64,000 nucleotides of DNA, from the NCBI RefSeq assembly GCF_038396675.1, contig NC_088927.1, forward strand, positions 32,743,501-32,807,500. Reading direction: 5' to 3'. The stretch is from Hydra vulgaris. Its lineage: Eukaryota; Cnidaria; Hydrozoa; Anthoathecata; Hydridae. The notes under the pieces are model-generated. The model saw nothing but the letters and a program-made list of their open reading frames with translations. It searched no databases and had not been told where the DNA came from. Both the position numbers and the translations under genes were made by a program. Shown here in pieces: positions 11,683 through 25,902 of the stretch (the stretch's first letter is position 1; every line of letters starts with the position of its first letter).

Positions 11683-11786
11683 GTGGCAGCCGCCAAATGT
11701 GGCTAGCGTACTTTCAACATGTGATACAATGACTAGCCACTATATTATATGTTGGAAAGTTATAATATTAGTCGGCTGGCCACTTA
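11683..11786. repeat. Imperfect inverted repeat, possible MITE
   Basis: The left arm beginning GTGGCAGCCG and the right arm, in reverse complement beginning GTGGCCAGCCG, can be paired over about 35 bases with several mismatches. The GC content is higher than the surroundings. Confidence 0.35.
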
Positions 11787-13006
11787 TAGGGGATAACACT
11801 CATGGTCCAATAAGTTACTGATGAGCAAAACTCCAACGAACTGCTCAAAATGTCAATATAGATCCACTGCAAATCCCCTGCAAAAATCTTTTCTGGGTAT
11901 AAACAAGTAATAGACCATTGGTACGAAGCTGAGTGCGGAAATTTTTAACAAGTAAAGTACGAAAAAAGAGTGCAGAAATAAGGTTAGAGACTTACAGGAG
12001 ATGTATGGACTGAAGTTGTGATGCTAAATGCAAAGTGATGATGCTGCATCGAATGAGAGCTTTGGTTGAGACTACAATATGGTAAGGTTTAGGAAAAATT
12101 CTCCGCAGTTTATTTCCTCATTTTACCCGTTGAAAGTTTTAGATTTCTGCATTTTAGATTTTACCAGTGTTTCTGACAATAAACCCTTAAAATATACAGT
12201 TACTAATGCACAAACTAAATCAACTTATTTTTTACATGTGATACGTGCGTATTTTAACTGAAATTAATAACAAATACCCATAGCAAAATCATTTGGATAG
12301 TTAAAAAAGATTTTTCATAAATCGTTGAAGCCGAGGTTTTTTCGCACGTGACATCGCTTTGTGGCAAAAAATCTAGAAAAACGCAAACTAGAAATAAATC
12401 TTTAAATTTTTAGGAAAATTCCCTCTTTTAAATAAATATAGAATATATTTTTGCCGGATATATTCTAATAAAAACTAAATAATACAAATTACTACATTAT
12501 TTTCTTAAAACTATTTATTTATTGTTATTGTAATGAATACAAACTTTTACCCGTAAAATGATACATCTGTCCCAGTTAAATAATATTAATTAAAAAAAAA
12601 AAAGTGAATGCAAGAGAAAACTCGTCACTAAAAATGTGTTTTGCCGCGTATTGACATCACTGCGCAAAACTTGTTTTGGCCGTTAGATAAGTGCGATATT
12701 ACTCAAGCCTTTTTTAAAGGCCTTAAGGTTAAAGCTCGGTTTTTGAAAATGGTTAACCACAAGAAAGGACTGAAGGGTGAATTCCTTTTCCAGTCATTCC
12801 ATCCTTTGGCCTAGGTTGACCAAAGTGTTTACAAACCCATATTTACATAGAAGTTGTTAATGCTGGCTTAACTGATCAATTCTATTTTAAGTTTTGTCAC
12901 CAACAAATTAATTATTAAAATAATATTAAGATTTCAATAATTTTTTTTGTAACAAATTCTCAATAAAAATATTTTTAGAAATTGTTTCAAAGTTCCTTTT
13001 GACTTC
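11787..13006. other. Noncoding spacer
   Basis: A 60-codon frame at 12079-12261 has no recognisable content and sits in noncoding-looking sequence. I make no gene call here. Confidence 0.45.
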
Positions 13007-13041
13007 AAAACACTAATGCTAGAGCATTAGTGTTTTAAAAG

Positions 13042-14450
13042 TTGTTAAAGACGTTTTTAAACCAAGTTAAAACTAATATAAAAACAATATCAAAAACAAT
13101 ATTAAAAAAAATTCGATAATTTTTTTAAAAAGTAGAATGTAATTGGTTAACTTTTGATATTTACGCAATATTTATTTGAAAATTGACGTATTTTTACTTC
13201 GTTCTCACTGCAGCTATTAACTATTGTTACTCTCTAGTTGCGCGTTGCTAGTTGTTTAAAGATGCTCTTTAGTTTGCAACTAAATTAATAATTTATGTTA
13301 ACAATTTAAATTAGTAATTTAATTTAAATATAGTAATCACAGTTCAAATTAGAAAATTATAAGCGAAACTTTATTTTTAATAAGAAATGACAGGCTATCT
13401 TGGGATAAACGTAGTGGAATATACATACACTGAGTGATGATTTATGGATTGGGCAGGTATTCCATTTACAGCTGTTAAGCTGCTTTATAAGCTACTACAA
13501 CGAACAAATATTTTCCAACGACTTTTATTTGATCATACAAAAAGAAATACCGCATAATTTTGAGGGATTTTTATGTATTGCTTAATCATTTTAAAAAAAC
13601 TAAACATGATTTAAGCTAAGCTTTCTCGAGGAAAAAAAGTTCTATAGAATTTCTATAAACTTAAGGAAACTTATGGAAACATTTGGCCTGTAGAATTTCT
13701 ATAGAATTTATATAGAATGTTTATTAATTTCGGTAGAAATTATTATAAAGCTTTTTTTTTTTAGAAAAAAAAATTAGAAAAAAAGTTCTATAGGAATTTC
13801 TATAGAAATTAACAGAGATTCTATAGAAATTCTATAGAACTCTATAGAATTTTTATTGGCCATATGTTTCTAAAGTTTATAGAAATTCTATAGAACTTTT
13901 GTTCCGGGGTCAGCATTAACAGTTGCGATATAGTAAAAAAAAGGCACTTAATTGTTTACTATTAATTTTTTTGTTTTTTGTTTTTAAAGAAACACTTGTT
14001 TCCCTCATAATAACTTTGATCATTTTTTAAGCTAAATTTTCTCGTCTGACTTTCCAAATTTCGCGCGAAAAAGTCAGACAAATTATTGTTCACCTTAATA
14101 ACCGTACAACAGTTCGCGAGAACTATTTTGTTTTATCTCTTTTAAAAAGTTTGAGTTATTGATTATTTTATGTTTTATTCTTTAAATCGCTTTATCTCAA
14201 AACTCTATAGAACAAGATAATTCTAACCTCGTGAGTTATCAATGCAACGCACAACTAGAGAGTAACAATAGTTAATAGCTGCAGTGAGAACGAAGTAAAA
14301 ATACGTCAATTTTCAAATAAATATTGCGTAAATATCAAAAGTTAACCAATTACATTCTACTTTTTAAAAAAATTATCGAATTTTTTTTAATATTGTTTTT
14401 GATATTGTTTTTATATTAGTTTTAACTTGGTTTAAAAACGTCTTTAACAA
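13042..14450. mobile_element. Non-autonomous DNA element with 207-bp inverted repeats
   Basis: The arms at 13042-13248 and 14244-14450 are almost identical in reverse complement (outer ends TTGTTAAAGACG, inner ends near GCAACGC). The about 1 kb between them has no transposase frame and contains a second imperfect palindrome built from TTCTATAGAA motifs. I could not settle a target duplication. A 30-bp perfect palindrome (13007-13036) abuts the left end. Confidence 0.75.
13640..13915. repeat. TTCTATAGAA-rich imperfect palindrome
   Basis: Many copies of the self-complementary word TTCTATAGAA and variants, arranged roughly symmetrically around a T/A-rich centre near 13760. It lies in the middle of the long-inverted-repeat element. 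Confidence 0.7.
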
Positions 14451-15110
14451 TCAAAACATTGCAAATAAAAGATATAAGTTTAGAAAAGTTTGTAAACATT
14501 ATGTAGAGTTTGTTTATTGTGATTTTTTTATTATGTGTTTCTTAAACGACTGCTAATGATTTACTAGATTCGAGTTGAATTAATATCTACATAAGAATTG
14601 ATAGTATTTTTGCCGGATTTACAAAAGGGTACTTTTACAATTAGTTTTTAAATGTAGCAAAAATACTACAACACAAAATAAAATCCTGGAGAGATAGCTA
14701 AACGGGAAAGCAAAAGATAAGATTTAAACAAGTAGTAGAGATTTTCTAAACATTTTTTTTTATACATGTTTATTTTACAAATACAAAGTATTTACAAGTA
14801 ACCAATCACAGATTGGCGGTAAAGATATACAAATAAAAATTCATAAACATAAACGAAATAAATAAAAATACAGTTGCATACAACTCCGAGACATGATTAA
14901 AATTAATACCAATTACAACAATATAATAACGTGTATGTAAAAATAATCTGAAAAATAAATTCTTCCAATTAAAATAAAAAATATAATAAATAAAAATAAA
15001 TCTGCTGATTTTTCGGAAGAGTGTTTAGACGTTTCACTATTAGTTTATTTACCACATTTCAAAATAATGTTTGTGTATAATTATGATAAAAACGAAATTA
15101 GTGTTAATTT
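14451..15110. other. Noncoding AT-rich spacer
   Basis: No gene and no structured repeat seen. Confidence 0.45.
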
Positions 15111-15331
15111 CAGGGCCGACGACACGGGTTTCGAAGTTGCCCTCCCCCAAACACGGATTTTGATTGTGCTCCCCCCCCCCCTCCTTCGAAGAAAGAAAGG
15201 GGGGTACAACAGTCAATTTAAAAAAAAAAGACTTTTATATCTAGAATTTTCTTAAAAAAAAATCCTTTAGAAAAAAAGTGTGTAGGAGGGTGCCCATAGC
15301 CCCCCCCTCCCCCCCGGTGTCGTTGGTTCTG
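15111..15331. mobile_element. hAT-like MITE with C/G runs
   Basis: It begins CAGGGCCGACGACAC and ends, in reverse complement, CAGAACCAACGACAC. The CAG-start end and small size (221 bp) fit a hAT-derived MITE. Poly-C tracts inside give it a composition unlike its neighbourhood. The flanking 8-mers do not match well, so the target duplication is lost or the ends are misplaced. Confidence 0.5.
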
Positions 15332-15615
15332 CATTATAGCTTTATATATTATATCATACAAAAACATGCGTGCAGAATCATTTACTCTAAAATTAAGCGT
15401 GAACACGCTAAACCTATAATGAATGATGTGAAAATGGTGGATATTTTTGAAATAAATATCTATCAGCATTTAATTTTTATGTATTAATTCAACAATAATC
15501 TCTCTCATGAAAACCTTAACAACAAGTTTGAAATAAATAAAAATGGAAACTATTATCTAAGAGCAAATATAAGTAACACATATAAACTGCCTCAAAACGT
15601 TAATAAATATACTGA

Positions 15616-15671
15616 ATTTCATATACTTGGATCTCGATAGCATTGCATATTGAGATCCAAGTATATGAAAT
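15616..15671. repeat. 56-bp hairpin
   Basis: Arms of about 21 bases beginning ATTTCATATACTTGGATCTC pair with their complement across a short loop, with one mismatch. Confidence 0.85.
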
Positions 15672-15679
15672 GTATGGCA

Positions 15680-18036
15680 AAGACATTAAGTTCATTTAAG
15701 TTTCAAATCAAAAAAGGAGATTTTAAAGCTTGAGTAACTCTGAACTTTTAACAGATTTAAAAGAAAAAAACTTTTAGCATTTTATGTTCGAGTACATTTT
15801 ATTTGGTATAATAAAAAACTTTATTTTAATTACTTTTTTTATATGAATTTTTTCTTTTAAAAGACCACGGCGTTAATTATTGTTTAAAAATCTTCCGATT
15901 GCCAGTTTGCACGTGTTTTCACACTTACAGTCATAGTGAGTGGAAACACTTACAGTCATAGTGAGTGGAAACAATGTAAAAATAACAGTAAAACTCTAAT
16001 AGACCGATCAATATCAAAAGTTTATGCGAATGGTTTCTATCGGTACATACGGACATTTTGCGCTAAACTTGAATTTTATTTATAAGAAAACAAAGCGTAT
16101 GTTTATGTAGCTTACATCCTACCATTTTTTTAATTATATCTTGAGATTATGCTTTCACATTGATAACATAACAAATTGATATTTGCAGAAAAAATATTAC
16201 AAAAATTGGGTACTCCAATCATAATTGTACTTCTGAATTAAAATTATTAAAAAACTAAAAATCAATATGTAAAATAATTTTTTAAACTAAAAATTTTGTA
16301 AAACACCAAAGCGAAAATAATTTAAAGAAATTCTCCAAAAATAATTTAAAGAAATCATGAAATATAAGTAATCTAACTAGTAAATAAAATAAAAGGAAAA
16401 TTCTTCTAAGAAAATGCTGCTTTTAAACTATTTTAAATTGGTTTGTAGTTGAAGGTTCTTTTGATTTCGTTGCAGGAAAGTAAATCGCCAAGTACAGCCT
16501 GCCAATACCTAAAAATTAAAAATAAAAAATTACTACTGTCCTATCAATTTATCATACATGTTCTATTTTCATTCAATTTGTATATTCTATTTCATAAATC
16601 TACACACACTGTAATTTGCATATCTTACTGAACAAGCCTAGCTTTAGATATGTTGTGGAATAATAGCTAACCTTAACTTAATCTTAAACCAATATAATAA
16701 CTTAACCTTAAATTAATAGAACTACTATATACATCTACACCTTAATTTATTACAAAATAAAATAAAAAGCGTAACATTAAGAAAGGTGTCATCTTATTGA
16801 TACTTTTATAACAGGTAATATTTATAAAAACTAATAGAAATAAACTATTTTCATATTTTGAAAATTTTATCGTTTTTACGAAGGTTATATGAAAATATCT
16901 TGAAATGATATAAATAAAATCCAAGTCTAAAAAATTATATTAATTAATTTGAACAAATATAATTTCTGAAGTTGAGATATAATCAAAATGCAAAAGGATT
17001 TTCAAAAATAAAATGAAACCAAAAAGTTTGTTGCTTGTACATTTGAGCAGCCATGAAAGCCATTACATCTGTGATACTTATTTTGAAATTTGCAATATTT
17101 AAAGTAATCTTTTTGTGACATACAAATCCGGAGTCCTTAACACAAACATCAAGGTTTATAATAATATGATACCTACCAGATTACTATAACCACATACAAA
17201 GTATATCTGATACCTTGTATCAGATGTTTATCAACTTTGAAAAACAAACTACAAATTGTTTTTGTCTTTGATCATGCAACGTATAAATGAATATTATGAA
17301 TATAAACGAGAGAAACACAGTTTTTTAAGATATACACCAACATTTTATGAAAAATTATTAATATAGAACATTTAAATCTGTAAAACTAGAAAATTTATGA
17401 ACTCTTCAGTTCATTACTTGTATAATGTAACATATTCAAATATTGTTTAAACATACTAATTATAATTCCTAAAATACTTTTTTGTAGCTGTTCATACATT
17501 TTATTCACAGTAGTACCAGTCTTAACATTCCTGGAGGTCTTTCGATAATAAAACTGTAATCATCAATAATCTTATTTATCAACTTAACAATAAGTTAATA
17601 ATATGTAACCGAGTAAAAAATTTATCCTTAACAAAAATATTTAATGAAGTTACAGTACAAGTATTCAAAAAAAAATGCAGAATAAAATCTAAACAATTTT
17701 AAAATTTATTGAACATAACTTTGAAATTCATAAATACAAAATAAAACAGAAAACAAAACAAAAATATAAAAGAAAAAATAATAATTAATACAAACAATTA
17801 TGAATATCTAATAATAAAAAGATAAAACATGGAACTTCAAAAACTTTCAAGCATTTTTTTTTCTCACAAACCTTGCTTATTGCAGCCAAATAAAATATAA
17901 AGTAATATTTAGTGTGTTTAAATATACTAATAACACAATAATGTAGAATAAACATAAACTTACTTCATAAAATGATCTGAATACATTTCTCGGTTAAACA
18001 CGGGCAACACGGACAACACTGTGTAGCCAGTCACAC
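15680..18036. other. Noncoding AT-rich region
   Basis: No supportable gene. Short frames at 16449-16631 and 16742-16924 are only about 60 codons and show no family. I see no RNA gene. Confidence 0.45.
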
Positions 18037-18041
18037 GTTGC

Positions 18042-20627
18042 CAGGGTGTTAGCCAGAAAAAAAATTCATACAGCGTTTCAGCGAAATTGGGAATTTAGGT
18101 GCGGAAAAAAAAAAGGTCATTACATTCTGACATTTAAAAAAGTAGATACAATTAAGTTTCAATAAAAATTTTCTATTTTTGCTGGGTTATTCATAGGAAT
18201 ATTTTTCTGTTTTATTTTTCAGGAAAATTTTATATTTTATAAATGTTTAATTATAATTATTCAACTGTTTCATTTTGAGCAATTTTCGTCCGTATTCATT
18301 TTTAAATTGCTTCTCTCCTTTGTTTAAAATTGTTGAGAGAAAACTAGAACAAAAGACAATTATTTGCAGTTTTAATGAATGAATTAATAAATTTATTTAT
18401 TAAAACTTTGATCTATTTTTATTGCGTAAATCGCTTTTAAATACAGTTTTAAAAGGTTTAAACGATTAGTTACATATATTGTCTTCTTTTGTTTTTATTT
18501 TCATTTTTAAATTATAAATGTAAAAAAAATGCTAAAAAGTATTTAAATTTGAACAAAACATTTTTGACGACTTCCAAGATCCTCTTGTAACTTTTTAACT
18601 TGCTAAAACAACTTTTTAACGACAATCGATAAAAAAAAATTATACATTATACTTTGGAATGCCAGAATTTTACGGCTTTTACGAAAGAAAACACTAAAAA
18701 AAAAATTATTACAGGTTTGTAAAATCCGTAAAATTGTAATTTTTGTAAAATCCAGACGTTTGACAACCCTAATTATATGGAAAGATTTCGAATATATCAG
18801 ATTTAAAATACTTAGTATTTTAAAACGACAAATTTTTAAATAGTTAAATAAAATTTTTAACTTTTTTACATTGGTAATCGTATTATTGTTCATCATATTT
18901 ATACTACAATTTTTATCATAAGATAAATTCAAATAGTAAAAAACTTATTTAAATCGATAGCTTTTAAATAAAAGTTAAATTAAAGTTTCCCAAATTTTAA
19001 AAGCCTTTTATTGAAAAATTGGTTGGCTCGCTAATTTCCGTCAAATATAATGCTACTTTTATTTAAATACTCGGTGTAGTTAAGGCGATTTACAAACTAT
19101 TCGAATTTATTTATTTGAAATTGGATTTTATAGGCGTATTTTGTCCAAACAAAAGCTTTAGACGTTATAATTTTAACGTTGTAATTTATATATATTACGT
19201 CAAATGTAAACAAAAAAATTTGTATGCGAATAATGTTATATTTTTTTCCGCTTCAGGTTTTTTTAATGTATGAAGAATTTTTCTCTTTTTTATATAATTT
19301 TCTAATCCTTTTTACTATCCCTAATTGTCGATACAAAGAATACCATTTTGGAGCCTTTAGATCACTTTTGCTCATCGGCGTTAGCATGAATTTAGTTAAA
19401 ATCTTTTGAAAAAGTGCCTTAATTTACTATAGATCCTAGTTCTAATCGTTTCTGACCTATTAGCTTTATATAGTTGTCAAAATACCATATCTCTATCAAT
19501 TTTTACAAAAAATACAACAATTCCGACCAAAAAAGAACTTGCAATCAAGAAAAAGCGCCAATAAACGTTAAAAGTTTTTAATCTATGATGTTCATTTTAC
19601 CTAAAAATCGTATTTATCTAAAATCTTATACGAATTTGGACAAGCGAATTAGGATTTTAAGAAGATTTAAAAAAAAAAATCTACAATCTGGGTTTTTTCG
19701 CTTCAAATATTTATATTTCATGATACCGCAAAATTTATCATTTTATTTTTTCCGTCTTTTCATGATTCACAGACCTGATCATTTAACGGAAATATGTAGT
19801 AGTCAACAAAATATCATACAGACGCTATAGTATTTTAAAATTGCTCTAACTACACCGAGTAAGTAACAAAGACAAAGGGGCAGATCGATTTTTTTCAATT
19901 TACAAATATACATTAAATATCTACGTAAATTTTGAATTTGTAAATTAAAAAAAATTAATTATTGTAATTATTGTAAACATTGGTTAATAATTAATAATAT
20001 TATAATATTATCTGATTATCTTCTTTTATGTTTTACGCAAATATAACATATATAATACGTTTCATTGCAAGTTTTATTTTTGATTTTTTGGTTTGTTTTC
20101 GGTTTACTTTCCCAGGTAACTTATTTTACCAAAATTATTAATAAATCTTTTAATATAAAAACGTTATTAACTTATTTTATATTATAATGTTTATTAATAT
20201 GCAAATTTTATTTGTACCTTTCCTAACTTAAGATAAAAAGCAAGAATGTTAATAAAGAGTTTTTAAATAACAAAAATAAATTAATAAAATAATTTATTAA
20301 ACGTGTTGAACAATTTTAACTGGAGAATAACCGACGTCAATTAAAAATTAAAAACATTTTTTTTTCAACTTTTGAATGAATGATCTTGCTTGTTAATGAC
20401 GACACTTTTTTTTTCACTTTAAAAAATCGATCTTAATTCTTTATTGATTAACTTAATTCATTTCCTCGTCGCGCGTACTAATTGCGTTTTTTACTAGTCT
20501 AGCGCAACAATTTAAATCTGAGACTGATTTCATTTTTTTTTTACCATGATCTTAAAAACCTTTAGGAATTTTAAACCAATTAGGAAACCGCGTTATACGC
20601 GGCGCCATCAGGCTGGCTAACACCCTG
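18042..20627. mobile_element. Putative DNA element, ends CAGGGTGTTAGCCAG
   Basis: The left end reads CAGGGTGTTAGCCAG and the right end is its exact reverse complement. The ends are flanked by the same 5-mer, GTTGC (18037-18041 and 20628-20632). The 2.6 kb interior is AT-rich and has no recognisable transposase, so it would be a non-autonomous or fully decayed copy. A 5-bp duplication does not fit canonical hAT (8 bp) despite the CAG start. A second element is nested inside at 19070-19859. Confidence 0.55.
19070..19859. mobile_element. Nested non-autonomous element with TA target
   Basis: The ends CTCGGTGTAGTTA are inverted at 19070 and 19859, matching over about 13 bases and then weakly. TA dinucleotides flank both sides, as for Tc1/mariner-type insertion. 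The two short frames inside (19224-19409 and 19585-19830) have no transposase motif. Confidence 0.45.
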
Positions 20628-20671
20628 GTTGCAAGTTAAGATATTTGTAAACATTTTTTCATACTGTTATT

Positions 20672-21357
<686 letters not shown>

Positions 21358-21932
21358 TTCATGTATAAAAAATTCCGCAAATGGTCCTTAGTGTGTTAGG
21401 TCCATATTTAGTTATTATTTTAGGTTTTAAGATTTTTTCGAAAATCAAAAATGTCAATTTTTACAAGAAAAAGTAGGATATCTCAGGATATATTTATTAA
21501 CTTTCAAAATCTCTAGCTAAAAAAAAAAAGATACTAATGCAAGTATCAATTTCAAGTGTAAAACTGTGTGTATAGAAGAGGTAAAACAGTGGTTTATCGA
21601 GCATCTTTTTGTAGACTTATTTATTATGATTAAAATAATACAAAGAATTTGTAAAAATACATATATTCTTCCATGAACGAAAAATATAGCTTCAACATAT
21701 CAACACATTAAAACATTCAACTTTTAACCAATTAAGCTATGATCCTTGGCTACTTAACTGCATTTTTTAGTTGTAGACTGAACCAAACGTAAAAAATATT
21801 CCAGTCTACACGACATTTAGTTTTATTATTCGCGCGAACAATTTGCGCTGAAAAATTTTTGGCCAAAAATTAACGCCGTGACAACTTTTGAAAGAAAAAA
21901 GTACAATGTTACTTCACTAAGTGAAGTAACAC
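21358..21932. other. Noncoding spacer
   Basis: Nothing recognisable. Confidence 0.4.
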
Positions 21933-22152
21933 CAGGCCCGGTTTTAAGCGTAGGCGACGTCGGCGACAGCCGACGGCGGCACTTTTCTAGAGCGGCATTT
22001 TCTTAATTTATTTTGTGTTTTCCCAAAAACTTAAAGTTTGATTTTCAGTGTTTTTCTATTTTCCTTCAAATTGGAAATTATTGCATTTTTAATTTTTGCG
22101 GCGGCAAATTTGCATCTCGCCTACACATAGAAAACTGTTAGAACCGGGCCTG
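21933..22152. mobile_element. 220-bp hAT MITE
   Basis: The inverted ends are CAGGCCCGGTTTTAA and CAGGCCCGGTTCTAA. Flanking 8-mers AGTAACAC and AATAACAC match at 7 of 8 positions, fitting the hAT target duplication. The interior is locally GC-rich. Confidence 0.75.
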
Positions 22153-22160
22153 AATAACAC

Positions 22161-24369
22161 AGTACTTTTTCGTCGAACTCCTATTATAAAAGGAAGTAGG
22201 TTAATATTCTGAATACTGTTAGACATTTAGAAATAATTTTTACACATATATTTACTTTTGTGCATATTCAAAAAAAAAAAATTCGAAAAATTAAGAAAAT
22301 GGAGTTTTCTTCTTTTTTCCTATTAATTTAGTTTAACGGTAATAAAGAGTTAAAAGCCAATAGCTTTCTTCATTGAACAATAACGCATTTTTATTTTATT
22401 ATTTTGTTTTTTCATAACTATAAATAAAAAAGGTGAATATAGAATAATCTGAGTCGGTACTCTAAACAGTTTACAACTGTCGATCACGCAAAAGTCAGTT
22501 TTCTATACAGTTTACAACCGTAAAAATGAATTTAAGTATCTCACTACAGAGGTAGCCAGAATATATATATTTTTAATAAAAAGTCAATTTTTTGCATAAA
22601 ATTGGTATCGAATAAAAGGCTAGCTACCTTTTTTGTAACATGGTTCAAACCATTAATCTTTGCGGGCTGAATTAAACAAGAAAAAACGAAAATGAAAAAA
22701 ACTTGACTTTTTTTGATTTTCAACCAACTTAATAAATCATTAAAATAAAAATATTTATCAGTATAATGCAAAAGTTTAATTTTTATCAGTATCAATTTAA
22801 AAATTTATCAAAAACATGTGTTTTTTAAACCTAAAATTCCCCTTTTTAAAATTTTTTATCTTTTTTTAATTAGGAACTACTAATTCAGTCAAAAAAATAT
22901 TTAAAAAGTTAAAATTGGAAAAGTCTTTAAGAAATGCGTAAGTGCACCGTAGTATTCAAGTAAAATTATTTTATGCTTTAAAATTTTTTATTAAAAAGAC
23001 AGAATGCAAGATAATTCTATAACATTATATAAAACTAAATTCTATTAGTTGTTGATAAAACCATAAAAATAGTCATTGTTATGCTGTTTTTACTTTTCGG
23101 GAGACAAATATTTCGGGAGATAAATATGTGATAAGATTAAGACTGTGATTTAATGACATATTATGTAAATATGCCAAATTTTTATTGCAAAACATCGCCT
23201 TAGCTTGTTATGTGTTTTGTCTTTACATTTCATGGTTGCATACCTTTTGTATTTGCCTTTTGTATTTGCTTGGTTTTGAAACACTGTTGCCAAAATGGAA
23301 ACCTGATCCAAAAACTGACACCAATAAAAAATAATAATAAAAGAAAATAAACATTATCTTTGAAACAGAAAACGTTGAAAGATCTTGTTTAAGCATCTTG
23401 TTTTAATTTTTTTTTACATTTGCATGTAAGAAAAATTTGTTTATACATGATAACGAAATTTTATGTCACATGCAAATTATGTAGTTGTTTTTGTCTAAAA
23501 CAATAACTTAATTTACATTTGTACATAATTAGCATGTTTACATAATTTGTAAATAACGTAATACTACTATAGCCGTATTTACTTCTCTTCGTTAAACCCT
23601 GCCTACATAATACTACTGATGTCGTTTTTATAAAACAAAAAGCATGATGCAATAAATATCAATATTTAAACCGAGGATTGTAAAATTATTGTACACTCAA
23701 TTTAAAATAAAAGAATCTGCTGGTGTGTTTTTGCACATTACATATCTATTTAAGATTAGCGGGTTATATGCTAGCCAATGCAATTTCAATAATTAATGTA
23801 GCTATGACTTTGGCTGAAATATATCAGTTTAATACTTTGAGTATTTATGAGGAGACTTATATGAAATATAAAGTCAACTGTTTTTTGTTTTTACTAATTT
23901 GATTTGATGTATTTTATGTGGGGAAGCCAAGATAAGTTTTTAACCAAAAAAATTCTTGTTTTAAATTTATTTAAGAAAGGGGTATAAGGGGTATTCAAAA
24001 ATTAAAATTTTGGAAACGGCCATTTTGTTGCAATACCCGGCACCGGGTATCTTAAAAGAAGCTTTTAATAAACATTAACCCTTAGCGCTGTAATTATTTG
24101 TTTAAGTGATCCTTTAAATTATGTTGAAATATTATTAACAGGATTGCTTTTAGTTTAAACTTCAACCAATAAACTTCTAGATATAAATCCAAGAGTGTTA
24201 TGGAGTCAATAACCACAAAGCCCTATTTACTCAATATAGATGTGTGTCATTTTGTATATTTTTTTACTAAATACTTTTGCAAAATAATTAGCATAATATA
24301 TTGCAAAAAGGAAACTGATTTAAACGAATGTTTGAATAGCTTTTTTTTATTGTGTGAGAGAGTTTTTCA
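22161..24369. other. Noncoding AT-rich region
   Basis: No supportable gene. Frames of 60-80 codons on the minus strand (22544-22795, 23461-23652) lack motifs and look like chance openings in AT-rich DNA. Confidence 0.45.
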
Positions 24370-24590
24370 CAAGAAAATTTATCGAAGTTGATAGAGTTAA
24401 TTTTAATTTTAAAGCTCTTGATATTTTTGGCATTAACGACGTCAGACGGCAACTTATTCCAAATATATAAACCCTAAGGGAAAAATAATATTTGCAGGCA
24501 TGGAGTTTATACTTTAGTTTGCGCAATTTGAATTTGTGACCTCGAGCGTAAATGTAATTGTTTATTAAAAAGTAACTTCATACATTTAGG
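24370..24590 (-). pseudogene. LINE reverse-transcriptase 3' relic
   Basis: On the minus strand the frames give KLHACKYYFSLRVYI, then WNKLPSDV-like sequence and a basic end, the usual C-terminus of non-LTR reverse-transcriptase proteins. Only about 70 codons remain and the frame is broken. Confidence 0.55.
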
Positions 24591-24593
24591 CAA

Positions 24594-24598
<5 letters not shown>

Positions 24599-24687
<89 letters not shown>
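24599..24687. repeat. (TA)n microsatellite
   Basis: About 44 uninterrupted TA units, abutting the left end of the transposon at 24690. Confidence 0.97.
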
Positions 24688-24691
<4 letters not shown>

Positions 24692-25002
24692 GGTGATCCA
24701 AAAAAACTTTTTTTTACTTTTTGTTATTCCTAAGGTCTAAATATGTTCATTTATGAAAGAAAACATTGTACCAAAAAAATCAGCCGAATCGGTTAATATT
24801 TAGAGGTCGCGCTGGGGCGATCTTTATACCCCTTTAAAATTGGAATTTTCAAAAGTTCAGTAAAATATCGACCTTCGTTTTCTGTACACATTTCGGTTAT
24901 TTACCGTTCGATTTGAATAAAATAAAAACGAAAATAAAGCTCTTATTACACATAATAATTTTTATTAAACAACATTAAACAACATTAAAGAACAACAGCT
25001 GC

Positions 25003-25865
25003 TCATTGTCGCCTGGTTTGTTTAGCACTCAATGTTGATTTTTTTGCATCTGGTAAGACAGCTCTGCTTTCTGCAACTAAATTTAGCACATATTTTTGCT
25101 GCTCTTCATCTTTTGTTAAGACAGCATTAAAGTCTTGTACTAACTTCACCCCTCTTTCGGCGCAATCATTAACAACTTTAAGAGACTTCACTACTTCTTT
25201 AGAGTCGGCATACGACTCATTGTTTTTCCAGTTTGAAGGATTTTCTTTAAGAAAGGAAATGTCAATATTTAAGAAATTAAAAAATAAAAGTGATTTACAC
25301 GTTACAAAGTCCTCAAGGGATTTACTCATTACATTTGTAATATCTGCTAATTTCTTTGATGGCCTATTATTGTCTACGCATTGACGTTGAAGGGCAGTTA
25401 TCATTTTTCTTTTAACTTCAATCTCTACATCATCACTAAAAAAGGTCAAAGATATAAGTTCTTCACTTAAATACCATAGATGCCGCTTCATTGCCTTGGT
25501 TACAGCGGTCGCTATATTTTCATTCATTTCACGATATTCCTCAATATTTTTTAGAAAATCTAAATCATTAAATGGGGCCGAGGCACTGAGTGGTGCAGTA
25601 AACCACTGTCGAACATATATTAACGCAGCAAACATGCTAATATCTTTTACTGCGTTTAATTCATGTAGCACCATTTTAAACCGATCTCTAAATAACCATA
25701 TTTAATTGAATAAATAAACCATTTATTAAAATTTGCCATCCACCGAGCATGGTGGAAGGCTCCAGGTGCTTTAAATCTTATTCCACCAGGAGGTTGCTCT
25801 CTTAAATATATTAGACATAATTCAAGAAGTTCTTTATAATCATCTCGTGGTCGTGAGTCTTGCAA
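25003..25865 (-). pseudogene. Orphan transposon protein with PGAxHHARWM motif, one frameshift
   Basis: Two overlapping frames (25865-25656, then 25674-25003) form one protein of about 285 residues broken by a single-base frameshift near 25695. The first has DDYKELLELCLIYL, then GIRFKAPGAFHHARWM. In the second frame the text continues IWLFRDRFKM into a helical region of about 220 residues. I recall this PGAxHHARWM pattern in unnamed proteins of Hydra and some insects but cannot name the family; a transposase C-terminal half is an inference from the inverted repeats around it. Confidence 0.6.
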
Positions 25866-25902
25866 ACATTTTTTTAAGAAATTAATTATAGACGATTTTT
25901 TT

